Assembly: GCA_023417265.1 (NCBI GenBank)
Contig: JAEZFY010000062.1
Location: 1 to 5,883 of the forward strand
Source of the DNA: Actinomycetes bacterium
GTDB taxonomy: Bacteria > Actinomycetota > Acidimicrobiia > Acidimicrobiales > Ilumatobacteraceae
Reading direction: 5' to 3'
DNA: 5,883 bases
The position numbers and the translations under genes were made by a program. Of this stretch, positions 1-4,706 are shown piece after piece. How positions within the stretch are numbered: position 1 is the first letter of the stretch; every line of letters begins with the position of its first letter. The notes under the pieces were generated by a model. That model made no database searches, was not told where the DNA came from, and saw nothing but the letters and a program-made list of their open reading frames with translations.

Positions 1-1
1 G

Positions 2-52
2 CCCGGCTCGCCGCGGCCGGCGCCCGACGCCGAGGCGGTGCTCGACGACTGA
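2..52 (+). CDS. 3' end of an unidentified protein (partial, enters from left edge)
   Basis: The reading frame starting at base 2 gives a short tail, PGSPRPAPDAEAVLDD, ending in TGA at 50-52. Every codon in it ends in G or C, which matches the third-position bias of the real genes here. The tail is rich in proline, alanine and acidic residues, as is common for a disordered C-terminus. It converges on the oxidoreductase gene that ends at 77, leaving a 24-bp gap, and is followed by a strong hairpin at 62-90. Too little is present to name a function. The evidence is codon bias and context only, so it could be a chance open frame. Confidence 0.5.
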   Translation, partial: PGSPRPAPDAEAVLDD

Positions 53-61
53 CCCGCACGG

Positions 62-90
62 GGCGCTGCCGCGACGTCAGTGGCGGCGCC
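62..90 (+). terminator. GC-rich hairpin after the left-edge gene, possible terminator
   Basis: Bases 62-72 and 80-90 form an 11-bp stem around a 7-nt loop (73-79). In the plus-strand RNA all 11 positions pair, two of them as G-U wobbles (67/85 and 71/81). In the minus-strand RNA those two become A-C mismatches, so the structure favours the plus transcript that ends at 52. No U-run follows, so it is not a canonical intrinsic terminator; U-less hairpins are often proposed as actinobacterial terminators. The arm at 80-90 lies inside the 3' end of the opposing oxidoreductase gene, and that gene's stop codon (77-79) sits in the loop. Confidence 0.4.
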
Positions 91-688
91 GCCAGGGGCG
101 TTGCCGGCGCAGCGTGAGTGTGCGCTCGACACGGTCGAGGAACTGCTCGCGATCCGTGGCGGTCGCCCGATCGAGGCCGTACATCGCGCACCACGTGGTG
201 CGCGTGCGCGGCGAGCACATCAGGCGGATCGAACGGAACACGGTGCGCTTGCCACCCTCGCCCTGCAACGCGTTGACGAGCTTGCTCGAACCGTGGGTCG
301 TGACGACCACGATCCGGCGGACGTTGCCCAGCAGTGGGCGCAGCACGGCGCTGCCGGCCGGCAGCTCCCACGCCACGCCCGCCACCCAGACGCGATCGAT
401 CCAGCCCTTGAGCATCGCCGGCTGGCCGCCCCACCACGTCGGGTACACGAGCACGAGCGTGTCGGCCCAGGCCAAGTCATCGGCGTAGCGCTGCAGTTCG
501 GGGGCCACGCCGGGCTCGGCGTGCGCCTGCCGTTCGGGCAGCGACATGGCCGGCTCGAAGCCGTCGCCGTAGAGGTCGGTGAGGCGTACCTCGTGGCCAC
601 CCGCGGCGAGCCCGGCGAGCGCCCGGTCGCGGCAGGCGGCGCCGAACGAATCGGGCACCGGGTGGCAGAAGACGACGAGCACTCTCAC
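77..688 (-). CDS. NAD(P)H:quinone oxidoreductase-like flavodoxin-fold protein (second of a tandem pair)
   Basis: This is a 203-residue cytosolic protein of the flavodoxin_2/NQO1-KefF-MdaB type. Such enzymes carry FAD or FMN and reduce quinones or other electrophiles with two electrons from NAD(P)H. The N-terminal beta strand runs into the phosphate-binding loop CHPVPDSF (8-15). The family signature YPTWWGGQPAMLKGWIDRV spans 82-100 and is followed by VAGVAW. A second cofactor-loop motif, TTHGSS, follows a beta strand. The tail (RRQRPWRRRH) is strongly basic and not typical. The start is GTG at 688, which overlaps the upstream gene's TGA in a GTGA tetranucleotide, so translation is probably coupled. 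The open frame continues to 1015, but that part is antisense-like and does not resemble the family. The protein is clearly paralogous to the upstream gene product. The true substrate is unknown; the fold assignment is firm, quinone reductase activity less so. Confidence 0.85.
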   Translation of the reverse strand: MRVLVVFCHPVPDSFGAACRDRALAGLAAGGHEVRLTDLYGDGFEPAMSLPERQAHAEPGVAPELQRYADDLAWADTLVLVYPTWWGGQPAMLKGWIDRVWVAGVAWELPAGSAVLRPLLGNVRRIVVVTTHGSSKLVNALQGEGGKRTVFRSIRLMCSPRTRTTWCAMYGLDRATATDREQFLDRVERTLTLRRQRPWRRRH

Positions 689-1272
689 AGACGGGCCATC
701 CGCGCGTGCACCCGCGTGAGGAACGCCGCTCGGTCGGCGTCGTCGCAGGCGTCCATCTTGTACATCCCGAGCCAGAGCGGGCGGGCGCGCCACCCGCACG
801 ACAGCCGCAGCGTGCGCGTGAGCGTGCGGCGCCCGTTGTCGTTGATCGCTGCGACGTACGCCCGTGGCGACCCGTACGTGGACACCCCGACGATCCGGCG
901 CACCTGCGGGAGACCGGGCCGGACCCGACCGGCGGCGTCGAACCGGAACGCGACGCCCGGGACCATCACCCGCTCGAGCCAGCCCTTGAGCATCGCCGGA
1001 AGCCCGCTCCACCACGTCGGGTAGACGAACACCAGCAGCTCGGCGCGACGGACCAGGTCGGCGTGTTCGGCGACAACCGCGTCGAGGATCGGCTGGTCAC
1101 CCTCGTAGGCGCGGCGTTCGGCAGTGCTCAAGGCCGCTCGGAAACCGATCGCGTAGAGATCGAGCACGTCGACGTCGTGCCCACCCTCGCGCAGCCCCGT
1201 CACGGCCGCCTCGGCGAGCGCGTGCCCGTACGACTCCGGGTTCGGGTTGGCGAGCACCACGAGCGCGCGCAC
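685..1272 (-). CDS. NAD(P)H:quinone oxidoreductase-like flavodoxin-fold protein (first of a tandem pair)
   Basis: This is a 195-residue cytosolic flavodoxin_2-type protein predicted to reduce quinones or related compounds with NAD(P)H and a bound flavin. It begins directly with a hydrophobic strand (RALVVLANPNPESYGHALA), where NPNPESY is the phosphate-binding loop. The GxxGGHDVDVLDLY stretch (27-40) and the signature YPTWWSGLPAMLKGWLERV (84-102) with following PGVAF are diagnostic. The loop STYGSPRAY (131-139) is the second flavin-binding loop. Length is close to that of bacterial family members (about 190-200). The start is GTG at 1272, only 7 bp after the stop of the acetyltransferase gene and without a clear Shine-Dalgarno sequence, so it is probably translated from the same message. 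Its stop overlaps the next gene's GTG by 4 bp. An arsenal-type role against electrophiles or a role in a potassium-efflux system (KefF-like) cannot be decided; no kefB/kefC is visible. Confidence 0.87.
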   Translation of the reverse strand: MRALVVLANPNPESYGHALAEAAVTGLREGGHDVDVLDLYAIGFRAALSTAERRAYEGDQPILDAVVAEHADLVRRAELLVFVYPTWWSGLPAMLKGWLERVMVPGVAFRFDAAGRVRPGLPQVRRIVGVSTYGSPRAYVAAINDNGRRTLTRTLRLSCGWRARPLWLGMYKMDACDDADRAAFLTRVHARMARL

Positions 1273-1279
1273 TGCGGCG

Positions 1280-1915
1280 TCAGCGCCCGAGTTTGGCGAG
1301 CAGCTGGGCCCGCGCCGCTGGCCAGTCGGCGCTGGTGATGCCGAACACGGCGGTGTCGCGCGGCGCCGCCGGCTGGCCGGGCGGCACGTGATCGCCGTGG
1401 CGCACCCGGTGGTTGCGCAGGACGCCTTCGAAGCGCGCTCCGACGCGTTCGATCGCGGCCCGGCTGCGGGCGTTGTTGGCGTCGGTGGCCAAGCAGACCC
1501 GCCACGCCCCGATCGTGTCGAACGCGTGCGTGAACATCAGCAGCTTGGCTTCGGTGTTGATCGCCGTGCGTTGTGCCGGGGCCGACAACCACGTGCCGCC
1601 GACCTCGACCTCGTCGGGGAGCGAGCGCCCGGCGTACCAGCGCAGCTCCATCATCCGTGTGCATCCGATCGGCTCGCCGGTGACGGCGTCGATCTGGGTG
1701 AACGGCAGCACCGCACCGGTGGCCTGCTCGGCGAGCAAACCCTCGACGTAGGCACCCATCGCCGCCCGGCCGTCAGGCACGTTGGTCCAGGCGTAGGTGG
1801 CCCGGTCGATCGCGGCCGCGGCCACGAGGGCGTCGACATGCTCGACCGCGAGCGGCACGAGGCGGACGTGCGTACCGGTCAGGGTGACGGGGGAGAGCGG
1901 TGGTTGGCCGGCCAC
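1280..1915 (-). CDS. GNAT family N-acetyltransferase, RimJ/RimL type
   Basis: This 211-residue protein is predicted to transfer acetyl from acetyl-CoA to an amine; members include ribosomal-protein and small-molecule acetyltransferases. The N-terminus VTLTGTHVRLVPLAVEHVDAL (10-30) is the usual beta1-alpha1 opening of the RimJ/RimL group. The middle has GEPIGCTRM (80-88), then GGTWLSAPAQRTAINTEAK (106-124) in the position of CoA-binding motif A. Here the usual R-x-x-G-x-G/A is replaced by AQRTAI, as I recall for one subgroup of this family. The C-terminal signature RVCLATDANNARSRAAIERVGARFEGVLR (139-167) is typical. The start is GTG at 1915 with no Shine-Dalgarno sequence but a TAGGTT hexamer 6 nt upstream, suggesting a leaderless message. 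It is the first gene of a likely operon with the two flavodoxin-fold genes downstream. The substrate cannot be told from sequence. Confidence 0.88.
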   Translation of the reverse strand: MAGQPPLSPVTLTGTHVRLVPLAVEHVDALVAAAAIDRATYAWTNVPDGRAAMGAYVEGLLAEQATGAVLPFTQIDAVTGEPIGCTRMMELRWYAGRSLPDEVEVGGTWLSAPAQRTAINTEAKLLMFTHAFDTIGAWRVCLATDANNARSRAAIERVGARFEGVLRNHRVRHGDHVPPGQPAAPRDTAVFGITSADWPAARAQLLAKLGR

Positions 1916-1921
1916 GGCCGG

Positions 1922-1927
1922 AACCTA
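1922..1927 (-). promoter_or_regulatory. Candidate -10 element (TAGGTT) for the GNAT operon, leaderless arrangement
   Basis: On the minus strand TAGGTT matches the actinobacterial -10 pattern TANNNT and is followed by 6 nt and then the GTG start at 1915. That spacing would place the transcript start at or next to the start codon. It lies in the 43-bp gap after the preceding gene's stop (1959-1961). No convincing -35 is visible at 16-18 nt upstream. A six-base degenerate match can occur by chance; the support is its position and the absence of a ribosome-binding site. Confidence 0.4.
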
Positions 1928-1958
1928 ACCGACCCTGCCGGCGCGTCGCGAGTGCGTA

Positions 1959-3761
1959 TCAGACGTCGAACACGGCGTGGGCGACGAGCAGCACCGCTCC
2001 GGCGAGGGCGACCGCCGAGAACAGCCGGGCGGTCCATACGCCGACCGCCGAGACTGTCGGCTCGGTGCCGGCGGTGGTGTCGCTCGGGGCTGCCCACGGC
2101 GCGGCGGCGAGCAACAACAGCAGCCCGGCGGCGATCAGCAACGCCAGGCCGTACAGGGCCACCCCGTGGTCGGCGACGATGCTCAGCCCGGCGATCACGA
2201 GCGCCGGTCGCACGACGTGGGGGATCGCCACCGGCGTCAACGCCGCCAGCCACCCAGCCGGCGCGGCGATCGCTGCCGGGCGCGGACGGAACAGATCGAC
2301 GCCGGCCGCCAGCACGCACAGGCCCGCCGCGGCGAGCCGCATCGCCGGCTGGCTGACGTCGAGCGCGTCGAGCAACCAGCCCGACAACGCCCCGATCGCG
2401 AGCAGCACGGCGGCACCACCGGCCGCACCGACGGCGACCGCCGGCGTGGCGATCCCGCCCGGTGTGCGCCGGATGCCGAGCGCCGCGCGCACGGGGTTGA
2501 GGACGCCGACGGCGACGATCAGCCACAGCCACCCGACCGGCTCGGTGCCGGCGATGTCGCTCGGCGAGTCGAGGATCGGCAAGGTCGCGAGCAGGGCGCT
2601 GAGCGCGTGTTGTTGGTCGTCCATGCGGGTCACGTCGTTCTGGAACCAGGCACCGGCCACCTGGCCGGGCGAACTGTAGGCGGTGGCCTCGGGCGGCGTC
2701 ACTTGCGCCGCGAGGGCCAGCCCGACGATGCACGTCTGGCGCTCGGCGAGCGGGGCGCGCAGGTCGGCCAGGCGGTCGTCGGCCTGGGCCGCCCGCCACA
2801 GACCGCCGAGGCCTTCACCGAACACGCCGTAGCCGCCGCCCCGCGGCTCGAACGTGCCGCGGACCCAGGTGCCCCAGGGTCCGAAGCGTTGACTGATCGA
2901 ACGCACGCGCTGGCCGAGCACGCCGCCCTGGCGCCGGGTGAAGTCGAGCTCGGCGTCGCTGAGCGGGCGCTCTGCCGGCCGATCCGGGAACGACGCCGTT
3001 TCGCCGAGGCCGTAGCCCGACCAGTGATCGGCCAGCGGCGGCCACAGATCTTCGGTGTGGTCGCGCTCGGTGGCGAGGTAGTGGCCGACCCGATCGGCGA
3101 TCGCCCCCCACCCGTCGTCGGGGAACTCACGGTGCAGCCGCGCCAACGCCCACCACGCCTCGCCGGTGTAGTAGATGGAGTACACGTCGGGGCGGGGCCG
3201 GTCGGGCTCGAGGTCGTAGTAGCCGAGGACGGCCCCATTGGCTTCCACCTGGCCGGCAAGGAACCGCCCGAGTCGGGCGAGCACCGTGTCGTACTGCGTG
3301 TCGCCGGTGACCTGGCGTCGCTCGACCAGGGCCGCCGTCATCAGCGCGTTCGTGCCCGCCTGCACGGCGTTGCCGGTGTACACGCCGAGCCAGCCGTGAC
3401 GCTCGACCGACTGGCCGAGCGCCCAGGCGAGTCCACGATCGGCGCTCTCGAGCGCGCCCGGGTACTCGTGCGCGGCGGCCTGGTAGAGCGACATCATCAC
3501 GCCCGCGTGGCGGACGACGTTGTAGTCGCCGGAGGCGAAGTACTCGGCCCGCCCCGTCGCCCGGTCGTATTCGTACAACCAGGTGCCATCGGGCTGCTGG
3601 TTGTCGACGATCCAGGCGACCGTGCTGCCCGCCGCGGCTTCGATTTCGGGAGCGCTGACGGCGGGGCAGTGCTCGGGCGGGGCGGCCGCTCCGAACGTGA
3701 CCGCCGCGGCAGCCAGCGTGAGCAGGGGAGTAGCGGCCAGGCGCCGGGTCACCGAGGACAT
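1959..3761 (-). CDS. Exported alpha/alpha-toroid-like domain fused to a MarC-like six-helix membrane domain
   Basis: This 600-residue protein has three parts. Residues 1-27 form a signal peptide: MSSVTRR, then a hydrophobic run LLTLAAAAVTFGAAA. Residues about 40-395 are soluble and helical, with features of the terpene-cyclase/prenyltransferase-repeat toroid: NQQPDGTW (54-61), GDYNVVRHAG (78-87), YTGNAVQAGTNAL (128-140), YYTGEAWWALARL (197-209) and RMDDQQHALSALL (379-391). I do not recognise the catalytic family. Residues 409-600 hold about six membrane segments. LNPVRAAL (421-428), SGWLLDALDVSQPAMRLAAAG and TPVAIPHVVRP (509-519) line up with the NP-, FGIS..RIAGG- and PLAIPL..GP-type landmarks of MarC proteins, and the domain length (about 190) fits. 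Function is unknown; solute export is a guess from the fold. Start ATG 3761 has no ribosome-binding site but a TAAGCT hexamer 8 nt upstream. An ATG at 3797 would add 12 residues before the signal peptide and is less likely. C32 is not in a lipobox. C32 and C344 both lie in the predicted external part. Confidence 0.8.
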   Translation of the reverse strand: MSSVTRRLAATPLLTLAAAAVTFGAAAPPEHCPAVSAPEIEAAAGSTVAWIVDNQQPDGTWLYEYDRATGRAEYFASGDYNVVRHAGVMMSLYQAAAHEYPGALESADRGLAWALGQSVERHGWLGVYTGNAVQAGTNALMTAALVERRQVTGDTQYDTVLARLGRFLAGQVEANGAVLGYYDLEPDRPRPDVYSIYYTGEAWWALARLHREFPDDGWGAIADRVGHYLATERDHTEDLWPPLADHWSGYGLGETASFPDRPAERPLSDAELDFTRRQGGVLGQRVRSISQRFGPWGTWVRGTFEPRGGGYGVFGEGLGGLWRAAQADDRLADLRAPLAERQTCIVGLALAAQVTPPEATAYSSPGQVAGAWFQNDVTRMDDQQHALSALLATLPILDSPSDIAGTEPVGWLWLIVAVGVLNPVRAALGIRRTPGGIATPAVAVGAAGGAAVLLAIGALSGWLLDALDVSQPAMRLAAAGLCVLAAGVDLFRPRPAAIAAPAGWLAALTPVAIPHVVRPALVIAGLSIVADHGVALYGLALLIAAGLLLLLAAAPWAAPSDTTAGTEPTVSAVGVWTARLFSAVALAGAVLLVAHAVFDV

Positions 3762-3769
3762 CCGGCGGG

Positions 3770-3775
3770 AGCTTA
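3770..3775 (-). promoter_or_regulatory. Candidate -10 element (TAAGCT) for the toroid/MarC-like gene
   Basis: On the minus strand TAAGCT fits TANNNT and is followed by 8 nt and the ATG at 3761, so the message may be leaderless. No Shine-Dalgarno sequence lies in the short gap. The expected -35 zone (about 3793-3798) overlaps the -10 of the divergent ccdA promoter and has no good TTGACA-like match. Confidence 0.4.
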
Positions 3776-3796
3776 GGGAACGCGGGCGGTGCGGCA

Positions 3797-3802
3797 TAGC
3801 GT
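3797..3802 (+). promoter_or_regulatory. Candidate -10 element (TAGCGT) for ccdA, leaderless arrangement
   Basis: TAGCGT fits TANNNT and is followed by exactly 7 nt and the GTG at 3810, the usual distance from a -10 hexamer to a transcript start. This supports GTG 3810 over the upstream GTG 3789 as the ccdA start. The weak -35 candidate TTAGGG (3773-3778, 18-nt spacer) overlaps the -10 of the opposite promoter. Confidence 0.45.
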
Positions 3803-3809
3803 TGGTGCC

Positions 3810-4706
3810 GTGTTCGAGGGCCCGTTCGCGCTGGCGCTCCTGGCCGGGATGGTCGCCACGGTGAACCCGTGCGGGTTCGCCCTGCTGCCGGCATACCTCG
3901 CCGCGTTCGTCGGCCTCGACGACGCGGCCGGCCAGCGCGGGTGGCTCAACCGCTGGGGCGCGGTCGGTCGGGCGGTCGCCGTCGCCGCCGTGTTGACGGC
4001 CGGGTTCATCACCGTGTTCGGGGTGTTCGGGGCGGTGATCTCGAAGGTGATCGACGACGCCGAACGGCACCTCCCGTGGGTCACGGTCGTGATCGGGCTG
4101 GCGATGGTGGCGCTCGGGGTGTGGTTGTTGCTCGGCCGTTCGCTCACGCTGGCACTGCCGAAGTTCCAGCGCGGTGGCGCCGACGGCACCTACGTGTCGA
4201 TGTACCTGTTCGGGGTGTCGTACGCCCTCGCGTCGCTGACGTGCACGATCTCGCCGTTCCTCAGTGTTACGACGGTGGCGTTCCGGGCCGGTAGCTACCC
4301 GTCGACGGTGGCCGTGTTCGCCGCCTACGGCCTGGGGATGGGTGTGATCGTCGGTGTGCTGACGGTTGCCGTGGCGCTTGCCAAGGCCGGTCTCGTCGCC
4401 CGCGTCCGGGCGCTCGTGCCAGTGGTGAACCGTGTCGCCGGGGCGCTGTTGGTGGCAGCCGGGGCGTACGTGGCGTACTACGGCTGGTACTCCGAGCGCG
4501 TGCTCGACGGGTACAGCGGTACCGACCCGGTCGTTGACGCGGCGATGGCTATCCAGCGCCGACTGCGCGCGCTGCTGCCCTCGCAAGACTCGGCGGTGTG
4601 GTGGACCGTGGCGGCCGGCCTCGCCCTCGTCGGGTTCGCGGTGTGGGGGTGGCTGCGGCGCCCGTCGGTCAGGCCGACGCCGACGGGAACAGCTCGCGGT
4701 AGCTGA
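3810..4706 (+). CDS. ccdA: Cytochrome c biogenesis CcdA/DsbD-type thiol-disulfide transmembrane carrier
   Basis: This 298-residue inner-membrane protein belongs to the CcdA/DsbD-beta family. These proteins pass reducing equivalents from cytosolic thioredoxin across the membrane to external thiol proteins, for example for cytochrome c maturation or disulfide repair. The two redox cysteines are present: C21 in NPCGFALLPAYL (19-30) and C145 in SLTCTISPFL (142-151). Approximate membrane segments are 6-35, 54-78, 88-110, 130-156, 165-192 and 204-226. A seventh segment at 263-282 follows a polar linker and is extra to the usual six-helix core. No thioredoxin domain is fused and no resA, ccsA or ccsB lies in the window, so the downstream acceptor is unknown. 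The N-terminus VFEGPFALALLAGMVATVNPCGF matches the usual actinobacterial form. GTG 3810 is preferred because of a -10-like TAGCGT 7 nt upstream; GTG 3789 would add seven residues. The 3' end overlaps the converging hydrolase gene by 38 bp. Confidence 0.9.
   Translation: MFEGPFALALLAGMVATVNPCGFALLPAYLAAFVGLDDAAGQRGWLNRWGAVGRAVAVAAVLTAGFITVFGVFGAVISKVIDDAERHLPWVTVVIGLAMVALGVWLLLGRSLTLALPKFQRGGADGTYVSMYLFGVSYALASLTCTISPFLSVTTVAFRAGSYPSTVAVFAAYGLGMGVIVGVLTVAVALAKAGLVARVRALVPVVNRVAGALLVAAGAYVAYYGWYSERVLDGYSGTDPVVDAAMAIQRRLRALLPSQDSAVWWTVAAGLALVGFAVWGWLRRPSVRPTPTGTARGS

Noticed and set aside
689..1015. N-terminal extension of the downstream quinone-reductase-like gene to 1015
   Set aside because: The extra 109 residues are Arg/Ala-rich and lie over the paralogous gene in another frame. 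The family N-terminus begins at GTG 688, which overlaps the previous stop by GTGA.
1916..1958. Terminator between the toroid/MarC-like gene and the GNAT gene
   Set aside because: Only a 5-bp GCCGG/CCGGC pairing with a long loop is visible and no U-run follows, so it is not distinguishable from chance.
3660..3680. Lipobox at C32 of the toroid/MarC-like protein
   Set aside because: The residues before the cysteine are PPEH, which do not fit a lipobox (Leu at -3, small residues at -2 and -1).
1977..3776. Long plus-strand open frame of about 599 codons opposite the toroid/MarC-like gene
   Set aside because: Its translation is Arg/Gly/Asp-rich and lacks any recognisable domain, whereas the minus strand has a signal peptide, motifs and membrane helices. 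It is the usual shadow frame of GC-rich coding DNA.
3789..3791. GTG at 3789 as the ccdA start
   Set aside because: It lies upstream of the candidate -10 element TAGCGT and adds seven residues not typical of the family; GTG 3810 gives the usual VFEGPFALAL opening.
3795..3797. ATG at 3797 as start of the toroid/MarC-like gene
   Set aside because: It would add 12 residues (PHRPRSLSSRR) before an already complete signal peptide and has no promoter or ribosome-binding support, while ATG 3761 has a TAAGCT 8 nt upstream.
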